Counted from the first letter of the stretch, positions 25,119 to 35,624 are shown. The stretch: 53,538 nt of DNA from Spirosoma spitsbergense DSM 19989 (GCF_000374085.1 NZ_KB893572.1:1-53538); one strand, 5' to 3'. Made by a program: numbers and translations. The notes: generated by a model from the letters alone, not told the origin.

Positions 25119-28100
25119 TTAGAACGTGACGTTTAAACCGGCCGTAGCCACTTTGGCAATCGGATACTGAATAATGCCTTCACTGGTAGCACTGCGCTCG
25201 GGATCGCCAATGTTGAATTTAGTGAAGGTCAAAAAGTTCTGGGCATTGGCAAACAGCCGCAGTTTACTGATACCAAGCCGACTGGTGAGGGCCGCCGGGA
25301 ACAGGTAGCCAATCTGAATATTTTTGAGCCGCAGGTAGGAGGCATCGCGCAGCCAGAAATCCGAAATCTGAAAGTTTTGCGGGTAGCCGTTCGCGGTGGT
25401 CAGGCGGGGGTATTTGGCGTTCGGGTTTTCGGGTGTCCACGAATCCGTCAGCCAGTCTTTGGTCACACCCGCGCCGTTGCGGTACGGAAAGCCCAGGTTC
25501 AGGTTAATGAAGTTATCAACGCCCTGTACGCCCTGGAAGAAAGCCGTAAAATCGAAGTTCTTATACGTGGCACCCAACGTAAAATTGTAGGTCTGTTTCG
25601 GAATCACGTTGCCAATAACCTGCCGGTCGTTGTTATCGATTTTGCCATCGCCATTGAGGTCTTTGTACTTGATGTCGCCGGGTAGGGTTACAGCATTCTG
25701 GAAGGGCGCGGCTTTGATTTCGTCGGCGGTTTGAAAGTAACCATTGGCCACGCGGCCATAGTAGGAGTCGATGGGAGACCCTTCGAAAATGACCCGGTTA
25801 CCGTTGAAAATCTGCTGCCCGTCGGTATTGAGTACCTCGTTTTTCACCACCGTCAGGTTGCCACCGAAATTATAGCCTACCTGCCCGATTTTGTCGCGCC
25901 AGTTGAGGGTAAACTCTACGCCTTTGTTTTGCACCTTACCCACGTTGCGGACGGGTCCGGTCAGGTTGCCTACCTGCTGGGGAATGTTCACCTGCCGCAG
26001 AATACCGTCCGTAATCTTGTTGAAATAGTCAATCTCGCCGGTCAGCCGGTTGTTGAGCACCCCCACTTCGAGGCCAACATCGGTGATGGTGGTGCTTTCC
26101 CAGGTCAGGTTCTGCTCGGCAATCTGGGTGACGGCTGTACCGCCTACCACACTGTTGTTGAAGTTATAGTTGATGCCGGAATTGACTGCTGATACGAACC
26201 CGAACAACTGCTGCGGCTGGCTGCCCAGCTTACCCCAGGAGGCCCGTAGTTTGAGGTTCGACAATGCCCTTACGTCTTTCAGGAAAGGTTCTTCGTTGAT
26301 ACGCCACCCACCCGATACCGACGGGAAGAAACCCCAGCGTTTGTCGGCGGCAAAGCGGGATGAACCGTCGTACCGGAAGTTGACCTCAAACAGATAGCGG
26401 CTGTCGAACACGTAGTTGGCCCGCCCAAAATACGACTGTAACCGCGACTGTGTGGTGTTGCCACTAACGGCCGGGTTCGAACTGCCCGCGTTGAGTTCGT
26501 AAATATCATTACCAATATACCCCTGATTACCGGCCTGGAAACTGCCGTTGTTGAACATCTCCAGACTGAAGCCGAGCAGGGCACTCAGTTCGTGTCTGGT
26601 GGCAAACGTACGGTTCAGCGTCAGGGTGTGGAAGTTGGTAAACCGCAAATCTTCGCCCGCGCCCTGGGTCACGCTGCGCGGGGGGATGTTTCCCATTGGC
26701 GCAATGGCCCCCGTTTTGGGCTGGACCAGGTTAATCTGTGGATTGTTGAATCGTTCGGTGCTGTATAGCAGGTTAGGGGCTGCGGTAACTTTATAGGTTA
26801 GGCCGGGGGCCAGTTTCACTTCGGCAAAGAGGTTGAAAATGGTCTGGAAGGTGCTGTTTTTGTGAAACCCTTCGTACGAGAGCGCGTAGGGGTTGCGGTA
26901 GAAATTGTGGCCCGGTACCCGTATCCACTGGTCGGCATAGGAGCCGTCGGCCAGCAGGGGTACCTGCATGGGCAGTCCCCGGTAGAGCAGCCCCATAATG
27001 CCTCCTTCGCCGTTGCCGTCATTGGAGGTGTAGGCACTCTCCCGGTAATTCCAGTAGGTAGCCACAATACTGCCCCCCACGCGAAGCCATTTGTTGATGT
27101 CGGAGGTGATGTTGCTATTGACGGAATAGCGTTTTCCCCAAGTATTCTGCAAAATGCCCTCCTGGTTCAGATAGCCCAGCGACAGGGAAAACTGCGTCTT
27201 GTCGTTACCACCCGAAAACCGCAGGTTGTGTTCCTGCTGGGGAGCCTTGCGCAGCATGATATCGAACCAGTTGCTGTTGGCATAAATATAGGGGTCGGTG
27301 CCCGCTTTATACTCGTCAATCAGAGCCTGGTTATATTCGATGGGGCTTCCCTGATTAATCAATGCGCGGTTTTTGCCCTCCATGTAGTCCACAGCATTAG
27401 TTACCACATCGGGTACGACGGTAGCCTGCTGAAAGCCCACGTAGTTGTTATAATCGACCTGGAGTTTGCCTTTCGAGCCATTTCGGGTTTTTACCAGCAC
27501 CACACCGTTGGCCGCCCGGTTACCATAAATAGCCGCCGAAGCCGCATCTTTCAGTACGGTGATACTCTCAATATCGGCAGGGTTCACGCTCGTGAGGGGA
27601 AACTCGATACCATCTACCAGCACCAGTGGGTCGTTGCCGGTACCAAATGAACCTACGCCCCGGATTCGGATGGTGGCTGCATCGGCACCGGGCCGCCCAC
27701 CGGTCATATTTACGTACACGCCGGTTAATCCCTGCAACGCCTGCGTAGAATTAGTGATGGGCCGGTTGGCCAGGAATTTCTGGTCCAGTGATGCAACGGA
27801 GCCGGTCAGGTTTACCTTCTTCTGGGTACCATAGCCAATGACAACCACCTCGTCGAGTGACTTGTTGTCGGCTACCAGCGACACATCGATCTGGCTGCGG
27901 CCACCCACGGATACATCCTGCGAGACATAGCCCACAAATGAAAAGGTGAGGATTGCGTTTCCATCCGGTAACGTCAGCCGGAAATTTCCGTCGGCGTCGG
28001 AGGTTGTGCCTTTCGGGGTCCCTTTCAGGATAACACTGACCCCCGGTAATCCTGCTCCGCTTTCATCGCGCACGGTCCCGCTAACGGTCTGGTCCAGATT

Positions 28101-28520
28101 GCTCACCGAAGCCTGCGCTTTCTCTGTTCGGGATGTGTTTGTTTCGGACTGGGGAGCCGGTTTGAGGGGGCTGAGGATAATCTGCCGCCCTACCACTTCA
28201 TAGCGAAGCCGAAGGGGCCTGACTATTTTTTCCAGCACCTCGCCCAGGGATTCATCGGTAGCGATGAGCGTAAGCTTTTGCTCAGACGGAATTTCCCGCG
28301 GACGAAACGCAAACCGGATGGCGGCCTGATTCTCAATCTCTTTCAGTACAATGCGTAAGTGCTGATTCTCGAAGCGTAAATTCACGCGCTTATCCAGTAA
28401 TTCCTGGGTAGGCGCATCGTGGGCTAACGAGATACCCGTAAACGTCACGGCCAGAAGTACCTGCATACATGAACGTTTCATGAGATGAAAAAGGGTTGGG
28501 ATGGGTACTGATTTTTTCAT
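25119..28520 (-). CDS. SusC/RagA TonB-dependent receptor with STN domain
   Basis: The 1133-residue outer-membrane transporter has an N-terminal signal region and an STN domain at about 45-110 (LRFENQHLRIVLKEIEN). A carboxypeptidase-D-like repeat lies at about 140-215 (VSGTVRDESGAGLPGVSV), followed by the plug with the TonB-box-like DEVVVIGYGTQ and a 22-strand barrel to the C-terminus. STN domains are found in receptors that signal through FecR and an ECF sigma factor, and both genes lie directly upstream on the same strand. The start could be ATG 28520 or ATG 28481, which begins nearer the hydrophobic core. The pair with SusD forms a lidded importer. Confidence 0.93.
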   Translation of the reverse strand: MKKSVPIPTLFHLMKRSCMQVLLAVTFTGISLAHDAPTQELLDKRVNLRFENQHLRIVLKEIENQAAIRFAFRPREIPSEQKLTLIATDESLGEVLEKIVRPLRLRYEVVGRQIILSPLKPAPQSETNTSRTEKAQASVSNLDQTVSGTVRDESGAGLPGVSVILKGTPKGTTSDADGNFRLTLPDGNAILTFSFVGYVSQDVSVGGRSQIDVSLVADNKSLDEVVVIGYGTQKKVNLTGSVASLDQKFLANRPITNSTQALQGLTGVYVNMTGGRPGADAATIRIRGVGSFGTGNDPLVLVDGIEFPLTSVNPADIESITVLKDAASAAIYGNRAANGVVLVKTRNGSKGKLQVDYNNYVGFQQATVVPDVVTNAVDYMEGKNRALINQGSPIEYNQALIDEYKAGTDPYIYANSNWFDIMLRKAPQQEHNLRFSGGNDKTQFSLSLGYLNQEGILQNTWGKRYSVNSNITSDINKWLRVGGSIVATYWNYRESAYTSNDGNGEGGIMGLLYRGLPMQVPLLADGSYADQWIRVPGHNFYRNPYALSYEGFHKNSTFQTIFNLFAEVKLAPGLTYKVTAAPNLLYSTERFNNPQINLVQPKTGAIAPMGNIPPRSVTQGAGEDLRFTNFHTLTLNRTFATRHELSALLGFSLEMFNNGSFQAGNQGYIGNDIYELNAGSSNPAVSGNTTQSRLQSYFGRANYVFDSRYLFEVNFRYDGSSRFAADKRWGFFPSVSGGWRINEEPFLKDVRALSNLKLRASWGKLGSQPQQLFGFVSAVNSGINYNFNNSVVGGTAVTQIAEQNLTWESTTITDVGLEVGVLNNRLTGEIDYFNKITDGILRQVNIPQQVGNLTGPVRNVGKVQNKGVEFTLNWRDKIGQVGYNFGGNLTVVKNEVLNTDGQQIFNGNRVIFEGSPIDSYYGRVANGYFQTADEIKAAPFQNAVTLPGDIKYKDLNGDGKIDNNDRQVIGNVIPKQTYNFTLGATYKNFDFTAFFQGVQGVDNFINLNLGFPYRNGAGVTKDWLTDSWTPENPNAKYPRLTTANGYPQNFQISDFWLRDASYLRLKNIQIGYLFPAALTSRLGISKLRLFANAQNFLTFTKFNIGDPERSATSEGIIQYPIAKVATAGLNVTF

Positions 28521-28651
28521 TGGTTTTAGGGTTTTTAGGACAAATCAGACAATAATACTCCCTGAATCTCAACCGGGGTAGTTGTGTTTTATAGCCTTTG
28601 GGGATGTATGCTACAGTGGTGTTGCGATTAGGTAATTAGTTCTTGAAAATC

Positions 28652-29764
28652 TTATTGTGAGGGGTGAATTGGCTTGTTTCTGGAACCTGAGCAGCCTTTA
28701 CTGTAAATGACAATTTGCGCGTCAATGAGCTTATACTCCGCATCGAGTACCCTACAGATTACATCGAGTTTCTGAAAAAGGCTCTCACGGTCGAGACTCA
28801 TGGTGATGGTACAATCCTGCATCACCTCCTCATCAAAAATGACAGTTATACCATACGTTTTTTCAAGTGCCCTGAAGACACTGGCGGCTGATGCGTCGTC
28901 AAAAACAAACCGCTCTGCTTCCTTCTCTGACAGCAGCACGTCAGGGTTTTCTATCAATGATTTATCCAGTTTGGCTTCATCGCGGTGAAAAACAGCCTGC
29001 TGATTCGGAGTTAATACTAACCCTTTCGATTCGGGGTCCTGAGCCTGACCCGACTGGTTTGGATAGACAGATACCCGCCCCGACTTTACATCAACCGTAA
29101 CGGTAGGAGCACCCGTTGGGGCATTGATGCGAAAACTGGTTCCCAATACTTTGGTTACCAATCCATTGGCATAAACAACAAACGGCTTGTTTGGATTTTT
29201 GGTAACCTCAAAAAAAGCGTCGCCCGTTAAATAAACCTCCCGTTTAGTGCCTGAGAATTGACTTTTATAGCGGAGGTGCCCCCCTTTCTGTAGGGTAACC
29301 CGACTTCCATCTACTAATTGAATATGCATTACCTGACTGGCTTCATTTAGGGTTTCAACCCAATCGTTGGCAGGTTGAATAAACGGTTGTAACGAGAGCT
29401 CCGTTTGCTTAAAGGCAGTTTGTCCAACCCAGCTTACCCCTAAGAAAAGCAAAAGCGAGGCCGCTATTTTCCAGACTATTGACCGTGTTAGCCAGCGTTC
29501 TGCCGGGATTATCCGGTAGGTGTCGAGGGAGTCCTCGATTCGATTCCAAAGGGCATCCACGCGGACTGTTTCGGTGGGGCGTTTCTCAATTTGCTCCAGT
29601 CCCGCTACTAATTGCCGGGCTTCCTCAACCTGGTAGTATCGCTCCGGATAATCGCTGAGGAAGGATTTCCAAAATGCATTGGTTTCTGGTGTTGGCGAGC
29701 AAACCCATTCCTTGAAGTAGTCATCGGCTGCCAGGTCTTCCGCGTTGAGTTGACAATAATTCAT
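28652..29764 (-). CDS. FecR-family anti-sigma factor
   Basis: The 370-residue protein has a cytoplasmic N-terminus, one transmembrane helix at about 88-107 (IVWKIAASLLLFLGV) and a periplasmic FecR domain (about 150-245, with EVYLTGDAFFEV and VLGTSFRI). A C-terminal DUF4974-type domain follows at about 288-360, containing FVFDDASAASVFRALEKTYG. Such proteins hold an ECF sigma factor until the STN domain of a TonB receptor signals substrate uptake. The sigma gene lies 7 bp upstream and the STN-type SusC gene 131 bp downstream, so the whole relay is present. The C-terminal domain is itself STN-like. Confidence 0.93.
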   Translation of the reverse strand: MNYCQLNAEDLAADDYFKEWVCSPTPETNAFWKSFLSDYPERYYQVEEARQLVAGLEQIEKRPTETVRVDALWNRIEDSLDTYRIIPAERWLTRSIVWKIAASLLLFLGVSWVGQTAFKQTELSLQPFIQPANDWVETLNEASQVMHIQLVDGSRVTLQKGGHLRYKSQFSGTKREVYLTGDAFFEVTKNPNKPFVVYANGLVTKVLGTSFRINAPTGAPTVTVDVKSGRVSVYPNQSGQAQDPESKGLVLTPNQQAVFHRDEAKLDKSLIENPDVLLSEKEAERFVFDDASAASVFRALEKTYGITVIFDEEVMQDCTITMSLDRESLFQKLDVICRVLDAEYKLIDAQIVIYSKGCSGSRNKPIHPSQ

Positions 29765-29771
29765 GGTTGTA

Positions 29772-30368
29772 TCAGTGTAAGTACTGCTCCATACTAATCC
29801 AGGCCAGATATAGCGAGAAAATCCGAATGGCTTCGCGCAACGTTTTCAGCGCCGAGTAAATAAACCGGCAGGCCGACTGGTAATTGACACCCATAATCCG
29901 GGCAATTTCTTCGTTGCTGAAATGTTGGTAAAAGCGCAGGTTCAGGGCTTCCTGCTGACGGGGTGTCAGCCGTTCGTAGCTCTTCCGCAGCTGCTCGTAT
30001 ACGTGCCTGAGTTCCTCATCTTCAATCAGTTTATTTTCAATGCCAATGTCATCCACGTCGAAGGTTAACGCATCGACATCCGAAGCCTGGAAAAACGGGT
30101 CGCGGCTGCGGGTTCTGGTTATTTTGTTGCGTAGCGAGCGGACGAGGTAAAACTTTATCGAATCAGTGTCGCTCAGGTTAGCTCTGCTTTGCCAGAGTTC
30201 GATGAATAAATCGTGGATAGAATCTTCAATCAGGGCTACATCATTAGTAACCTTCCGGCCATAGTTGAGCAGGTCATGCGCATACAACCGGTAAATAGTC
30301 TGAAAGGCCCGCTCGTCGCCCTGACGAAAGGTATACCATAGCTCATTTGACGAATCGGGAGTTGACAC
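29772..30368 (-). CDS. ECF RNA polymerase sigma factor
   Basis: The 198-residue protein is an extracytoplasmic-function sigma factor of the type paired with FecR in Bacteroidota. Region 2 spans about 15-85 (FQTIYRLYAHDLLNYG, EDSIHDLFIELWQSR). Region 4 spans about 130-185 (LTPRQQEALNLRFYQHFS, EEIARIMGVNYQSACRFI). It is the first gene of the unit that includes FecR, SusC, SusD and probably the sulfatase. Active sigma would direct RNA polymerase to the SusC promoter. Three copies of a TTGACTA word lie 20-64 bases before its start codon. Confidence 0.93.
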   Translation of the reverse strand: MSTPDSSNELWYTFRQGDERAFQTIYRLYAHDLLNYGRKVTNDVALIEDSIHDLFIELWQSRANLSDTDSIKFYLVRSLRNKITRTRSRDPFFQASDVDALTFDVDDIGIENKLIEDEELRHVYEQLRKSYERLTPRQQEALNLRFYQHFSNEEIARIMGVNYQSACRFIYSALKTLREAIRIFSLYLAWISMEQYLH

Positions 30369-30387
30369 AAGTACCGCTGGCTTTAGC

Positions 30388-30432
30388 TTGACTATTTCTA
30401 CGATTGACTAACGTCAAGATTTAGTTGACTAA
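30388..30432 (-). promoter_or_regulatory. Three TTGACTA repeats before the sigma gene
   Basis: TTGACTAT at 30388-30395 and TTGACTAA at 30404-30411 and 30425-30432 occur within 45 bases upstream of the sigma-factor start. They could be an operator or part of a promoter. No TAnnTTTG element is seen on the minus strand here. Confidence 0.35.
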
Positions 30433-30999
30433 ATTGAAGACGTTATACAGTGTAATGCCATCAATTGAGAATTTTAATCCTATTTTTTGAAAAAATATTT
30501 TTATTTGCCCGAAAAGCAATGACTGTAGCATCATAGCCCCCCTAAACCCTGCCGCAATTTCGAGCGCTTATCGAGGGTCATCATCAGCCTGTTTTTGTGT
30601 AGGGTTGCAATAACCCGTTCAGCAGTCTTGACAGGCTCCCTCAGGTTCACCACCTGGCACACCTGTAAAGTTGATTGGTAAGGGCATTGAGCCGTCCAAC
30701 ATGCTGCAATTCTTCACCAAGGATGGTATCAAATGAACGTGCGAACTTTTTATGTTTTTACTAAATATTCGAATTGTTCTAAAAAAGTAATTTATTGAAT
30801 AGCGCAAAATAGAGTAGACTAACGGTTAGTGTTCTGACCTGCCAGTTGTATTCTTCCTCTCACTAACTATCGATCCGAAAATTATTAAATGCATACTAAA
30901 ATATTACCCGGTTTACCATTACTATTGTATGGTTGGATGCAATCTACAACGGCTTCATTCTTTGAAAAATGAAGTCAATTTTATGAAAATCAATACTAT
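30433..30999. other. Long gap between divergent sigma and SusC genes
   Basis: These 567 bases are AT-rich on both sides of a more balanced stretch at about 30530-30720. The central part has short open frames on the minus strand. One (30619-30807) ends in a double glycine followed by a CxxC tail, and another has no start codon. I recognise no family, and decay of an older gene is possible. The SusC promoter should lie near 30900-30990, but no full consensus is visible. Confidence 0.4.
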
Positions 31000-33900
31000 A
31001 TGAAAAATTCATTACCAGGCTTTACCCGCAACGGGTATCGACAATGGGCGTTGATTAGTTTGCTGTTCCTGACGGTTCAGTGTAGTTACGCCCAGTCAAT
31101 GATTACGGGTACGGTGACCGATGCCGCTAATGGCGACGCACTGGCCGGGACCACTATTCAGGTGAAGGGGACGAACGTGGGCGCCACCACCGATTCCCAG
31201 GGAAAATACCAAATCAATCTGCCCGCAGCGGGAAAGATACTTGTCTTTTCCTTTATTGGTTATCAACCGCTCGACATTGTGGTGGGTAACCGAAGCGTCG
31301 TGAATGCACAACTGACGGGTACTGATAATGCGCTGAGCGAGGTAGTCGTGGTTGGTTATGGCGTGCAGAATCGACGGGATATCACAACGGCCATTGGTTC
31401 GGTAAAAGCGAAAGATCTGGCCGGGCAACCGGTTGCCAGTTTCGATCAGGCCCTGGCGGCCAAAATAGCCGGCGTACAGGTGTCGCAAACATCGGGTGCG
31501 CCGGGGGCGGCCTTATCCGTTCGGGTACGGGGAACGGGGTCAATCAGTGCCGGGAATGACCCGCTCTATGTTGTTGACGGCATTCCCCTCTCGCGCGACA
31601 CCAAGTTTGCTACGGGCAGTACCAACACCCAGTTTCCCGACAACCCGATTAACGTATTGAGTACCATCAATACGGACGATATCGAAAGCATCGAGGTACT
31701 GAAAGACGCATCGGCGGCCGCGATTTATGGCTCTCGGGGGTCTAACGGGGTGGTTTTATTAACGACCAAACGGGGTAAGGAAGGTAAGACTGTTATCAAT
31801 TACGACTCCTACGTCGGTGTTCAGCAGGTATCGAAAAAGATCGATTTGCTCGATGCCTACCAATACGCCCAGCTAAGCAACGAAGCCAAGAACAACGCTT
31901 ACCTCGACCGTAATCCAACGGGTAAACCTACCGATTCCAATGCCATTCGGAGCGCGGGTATCGGCGCACCGAGCACGCTCATCCAACCCGAAATCGTGCC
32001 GTATCTCTCCGGTCAGGCCGGACTGCCCAGTACCGATTGGCAGGATGCCATTTTCCGCTCGGCCACTATCCAGAACCACACCCTGTCTATTTCGGGTGGT
32101 AAGGATAACGTAAAGTTCTACGTGTCGGGCAACTACATGAATCAGCGGGGCGTGGTCATCAGTTCTGGTTTCAAGCGGTATAGTACCCGGGCCAATGTGG
32201 AAGTTAAAAGCGGTAAACTAACCGCTGGTATCAACCTCAATCCAACGTATTCGTACCACGATCTGGTAAAAGCTGAAGGACCGTATCTGGGCGAGGGCGT
32301 CGTGGGACTGGCGCTGCAGAGTGCTCCGGTTTTTTCGGTCTATAATGCCGATGGTACGTATAACTTTGGCAATAACGGCTGGGGCTACGGCGCCACCTCA
32401 ATTCTGAACCCCGTTGCCATTGCCAATCAGGTGAGCGATAAGCTGAGTCAGTTGCGGGTGCTGGGTAATGTATACGCGCAGTACGCCATTACGAAGGATT
32501 TATCGTATCGGCTCAGTCTTGGTACCGACGTAAACTCGTTCCAGCGGGATTATTACCGGCCCTCTACACTCGAAATTCGGGATCGCAAAGGACCATCGAC
32601 CCCAACGGGTTTTTCGCGGGCGCAGAACTTTGTGAACTGGCTCGTTGAAAATACGGTGAACTACAACCATTCATTCGGGCTGCACACGGTTTCGGCACTG
32701 GCAGGTTTCTCGTCGCAGAAGGACCGCCGGGTGTCTAACGAACTGACGGCTACCAACTTTCCTAACGATCTGGTTTATACGCTCAACGCGGGTCAGGTAT
32801 CGTCGGGTAGTTCCGATGTTCAGGAGTGGTCGCTGCTGTCCTACATTGGTCGGGTACAATACGACTATAACGGCAAATACCTGCTGTCGGCTGCGGTTCG
32901 GGCCGATGGTTCGTCGCGTTTCGGTCGTAACAATCGTTTCGGTTACTTCCCCTCCGTATCGGCGGGCTGGAACCTGTCGCAGGAGGCTTTTCTGAAATCG
33001 GTTTCGTGGCTGAGCGATCTGAAACTACGCGCCAGCTACGGACTGACGGGTAATTTTCAGATTCCCAACTACGGATCGATCAGTCTGCTCAATTACCAGA
33101 ACTACATTCTGGGGAACGAAACCATCGTGAGCGGCCTAGCGCCGGGCAACTCGGCCAACGACAAGCTGCGGTGGGAAAAAACAGCCATGTTCGACATCGG
33201 ATTTGATGCCAGTTTTCTGCGTAATAAACTGAACCTGACTGTCGATTACTACAACTCCAACACGTCGGACCTGTTGTTGAACGTGCCGGTACCCCGCGCG
33301 TCGGGCTTCAGCACCGAATTGCAGAACATTGGCAAAGTAAACAATCAGGGCATTGAACTGACTCTGGGTACGCGCCAGACGTTCGGCCGGTTCCGCTGGG
33401 AAGCCAGTGCCAACATTGCCGCTAACCGCAACAAGGTCATTGCCCTCGGGCCTTCCGGCGACCCAATCATTGTGGCCGGTGGTGTGGCCGGAGCGCAGTT
33501 CATCACCCAGATTGGCCACCCCATTGGCGAGTACTACACCATGATCAATGATGGTGTGTTTAAGAATCAGGCCGAGATCGATGCTTATCCACACACGACA
33601 ACCACCCGCCCCGGTGATTTCAAATTCCGGGATGTGAACGGTGATGGCAAGATCGACTTTAGCAGTGACCGGACCGTTACGGGCAGCTATCTCCCGAAAT
33701 ACACCTTTGGGTTTACCAATAACTTCGCCTATCGGGGCTTCGACCTGAGTTTCGCGCTTCAGGGCGTGCAGGGGCACAAGATACTGAACCTGCTGCGCCG
33801 GTACGTGTATAACATGGAAGGCAATGGTAACCTGTTTGCGGGAGCACTGGACCGCTGGCAATCGGTCGACAATCCGGGTAACGGACTGGTGAACCGCGCC

Positions 33901-34200
33901 AACCGACTGGCATCGGGTTCGAACGGTGAAATTTCGACCTGGCACATCGAAGATGGTTCGTACGTTCGCGTTCGTAACATCACGGTGGGTTACGCCCTGC
34001 CAACGGCACTGTTGCAGAAAATAAACGTGAGTCGCGCCCGCCTGTATGTGACCGCCCAAAACCCCTTCACGTTCACCAAATACCTCGGTTTCAACCCGGA
34101 AGTCAACAGCCGTCCCGACAGCGCCCTGTCATCGGGAGAAGATTATGGTACCTATCCATTACCACGTACCACATCGGTCGGTTTAAACCTATCTTTCTAA
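31000..34200 (+). CDS. SusC/RagA TonB-dependent receptor (second locus)
   Basis: The 1066-residue receptor has a signal peptide ending CSYAQ (about 32). A carboxypeptidase-D-like repeat lies at about 35-110 (ITGTVTDAANGDALAGTTI). The plug begins ALSEVVVVGYGVQ near 115, and the barrel ends in VGLNLSF, the usual C-terminal aromatic. It has no STN domain, so it does not signal through FecR. The motif DPLYVVDGIPL near 187 is a SusC landmark. It is followed after 6 bp by its SusD partner. It is divergent from the sigma/FecR locus by 631 bp. The substrate is unknown; no glycosidase gene is beside it. Confidence 0.94.
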   Translation: MKNSLPGFTRNGYRQWALISLLFLTVQCSYAQSMITGTVTDAANGDALAGTTIQVKGTNVGATTDSQGKYQINLPAAGKILVFSFIGYQPLDIVVGNRSVVNAQLTGTDNALSEVVVVGYGVQNRRDITTAIGSVKAKDLAGQPVASFDQALAAKIAGVQVSQTSGAPGAALSVRVRGTGSISAGNDPLYVVDGIPLSRDTKFATGSTNTQFPDNPINVLSTINTDDIESIEVLKDASAAAIYGSRGSNGVVLLTTKRGKEGKTVINYDSYVGVQQVSKKIDLLDAYQYAQLSNEAKNNAYLDRNPTGKPTDSNAIRSAGIGAPSTLIQPEIVPYLSGQAGLPSTDWQDAIFRSATIQNHTLSISGGKDNVKFYVSGNYMNQRGVVISSGFKRYSTRANVEVKSGKLTAGINLNPTYSYHDLVKAEGPYLGEGVVGLALQSAPVFSVYNADGTYNFGNNGWGYGATSILNPVAIANQVSDKLSQLRVLGNVYAQYAITKDLSYRLSLGTDVNSFQRDYYRPSTLEIRDRKGPSTPTGFSRAQNFVNWLVENTVNYNHSFGLHTVSALAGFSSQKDRRVSNELTATNFPNDLVYTLNAGQVSSGSSDVQEWSLLSYIGRVQYDYNGKYLLSAAVRADGSSRFGRNNRFGYFPSVSAGWNLSQEAFLKSVSWLSDLKLRASYGLTGNFQIPNYGSISLLNYQNYILGNETIVSGLAPGNSANDKLRWEKTAMFDIGFDASFLRNKLNLTVDYYNSNTSDLLLNVPVPRASGFSTELQNIGKVNNQGIELTLGTRQTFGRFRWEASANIAANRNKVIALGPSGDPIIVAGGVAGAQFITQIGHPIGEYYTMINDGVFKNQAEIDAYPHTTTTRPGDFKFRDVNGDGKIDFSSDRTVTGSYLPKYTFGFTNNFAYRGFDLSFALQGVQGHKILNLLRRYVYNMEGNGNLFAGALDRWQSVDNPGNGLVNRANRLASGSNGEISTWHIEDGSYVRVRNITVGYALPTALLQKINVSRARLYVTAQNPFTFTKYLGFNPEVNSRPDSALSSGEDYGTYPLPRTTSVGLNLSF

Positions 34201-34206
34201 TTAGCC

Positions 34207-35589
34207 ATGAAGCAACTAACGATACTTTTTGCGGCCATTATGGGCCTGACTGCCTGCCAGAAGGATTTTCTGGACCTTAAACCGCTGTCGCAGCCGAACG
34301 TCGACAACTTTTACAAAACGGCCAACGACTTCGGTAATGCCGTCAATGGCGCGTATGATGCCCTGCAAAGCTCCAACCAGTACGGGGGCGATTACAACAC
34401 CATCGTTGAAGCCCGGGGGGACAATATTCTGGATAACGACCCCTCGTCGGGTTCGGGGTTGCGCTACAACATCGACCGGTTTATCGAGCCGACCACCAAC
34501 TCCGTGCTGCGCGATACGTGGGGCAGTCTGTACACGGGCATCAACCGCTGCAACCTGATTCTCGACAAGATTGACGCCGTGAACATGGACGCCACGCTGA
34601 AAGCCCGCTACAAAGGCGAAGCGCAGTTTATCCGGGCATTATCCTACTTCAACCTGGTGCGCCTGTGGGGAAAAGTGCCCCTTGTGCTGACTGCCGGTAC
34701 AACCACAGAAGCGCGTTCCTACACCCGCAATGAGGTTGCGGACATCTACGCAGCCATAGAAAAGGACCTGACGGCCGCAGCGGCCGGTTTACCTGCTACC
34801 TACACCGGGGCCGACGTTGGCCGGGCTACGTCCGGTGCGGCCAAGGGAATGCTGGGTAAGGTGTACGTGACGGAGAAAAAGTACGACCTGGCGGCAGCTG
34901 TGCTGAAAGATGTGGTTAATGGCACCACCTACCAGTTGCTGCCCAACGTGGGCGATGTGTTCCTGGTCACGAACAAGAACAACGCCGAACTGCTGTTCTC
35001 GGTGAAGTTCAAGAAGGGCGGCTTACTGGGCGAAGGACACGGCTCCTGGTTCGGTACGAGCATCGGTGACCCCGTAGAGCCATCCCTGCGGGCTGCTTAT
35101 TCGGCGGGTGACAAACGCCTTCCGCTCTCGGTCATGATTCCGGTTCCTACCAGCATCAACGCCGTTCCACGCAAGTTTTATGATGAACTGTCGGCAACGA
35201 GCGACGTGGGTAATGACTTCCCGGTGCTGCGCTTCGCGGATGTGCTGCTGCTGTATGCCGAAGCCCTGAACGGTGTTGGCTATCAGGCAACGGGCGACGC
35301 ATTCACTGCCCTGAATCGGGTACGGACCCGGGCGGGGGTTGCGAATTATACCGCGGCTCAACTCCCCACGAAAGAAGCGTTCCAGACAGCTGTTATCAGG
35401 GAGCGCCGGCTGGAACTGGCCCTGGAAAGCGACCGCTGGTTCGACCTGATCCGCACCGGCACTGCAGTTGATGCTATCAAGGTAACGGGGATTACCATGC
35501 CTGCTTACCGGGTATACTACCCCATTCCGCAGTCGGAAATCGACGTCTATAATAACAAGACTATTTTTCCGCAGAACGACGGGTATTGA
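34207..35589 (+). CDS. SusD/RagB-family lipoprotein (second locus)
   Basis: The 460-residue surface lipoprotein (Cys17 in MGLTACQKDFLDL) starts 6 bp after the SusC gene. SusD features are the opening DFLDLKPLSQP, the core FIRALSYFNLVRLWGKVPLV, and the closing ERRLELALESDRWFDLIRTG and YPIPQSEID. It is slightly short for the family but complete at both ends. It is followed 35 bases later by a strong hairpin terminator, so the two-gene operon ends here. Confidence 0.93.
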   Translation: MKQLTILFAAIMGLTACQKDFLDLKPLSQPNVDNFYKTANDFGNAVNGAYDALQSSNQYGGDYNTIVEARGDNILDNDPSSGSGLRYNIDRFIEPTTNSVLRDTWGSLYTGINRCNLILDKIDAVNMDATLKARYKGEAQFIRALSYFNLVRLWGKVPLVLTAGTTTEARSYTRNEVADIYAAIEKDLTAAAAGLPATYTGADVGRATSGAAKGMLGKVYVTEKKYDLAAAVLKDVVNGTTYQLLPNVGDVFLVTNKNNAELLFSVKFKKGGLLGEGHGSWFGTSIGDPVEPSLRAAYSAGDKRLPLSVMIPVPTSINAVPRKFYDELSATSDVGNDFPVLRFADVLLLYAEALNGVGYQATGDAFTALNRVRTRAGVANYTAAQLPTKEAFQTAVIRERRLELALESDRWFDLIRTGTAVDAIKVTGITMPAYRVYYPIPQSEIDVYNNKTIFPQNDGY

Positions 35590-35624
35590 TGGCCTGGTCT
35601 GGATTTGCTGAGCCTTTTCTTTCC

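Noticed and set aside
30619-30807. A 62-codon minus-strand frame ending in a GG and a CxxC tail, reminiscent of a peptide precursor
   Set aside because: No maturation, transport or modification gene is nearby and the leader shows no known pattern, so a peptide product cannot be supported.
33136-34059. A 307-codon minus-strand frame inside the second SusC
   Set aside because: It is fully antisense to the SusC barrel and shows no recognisable domain.
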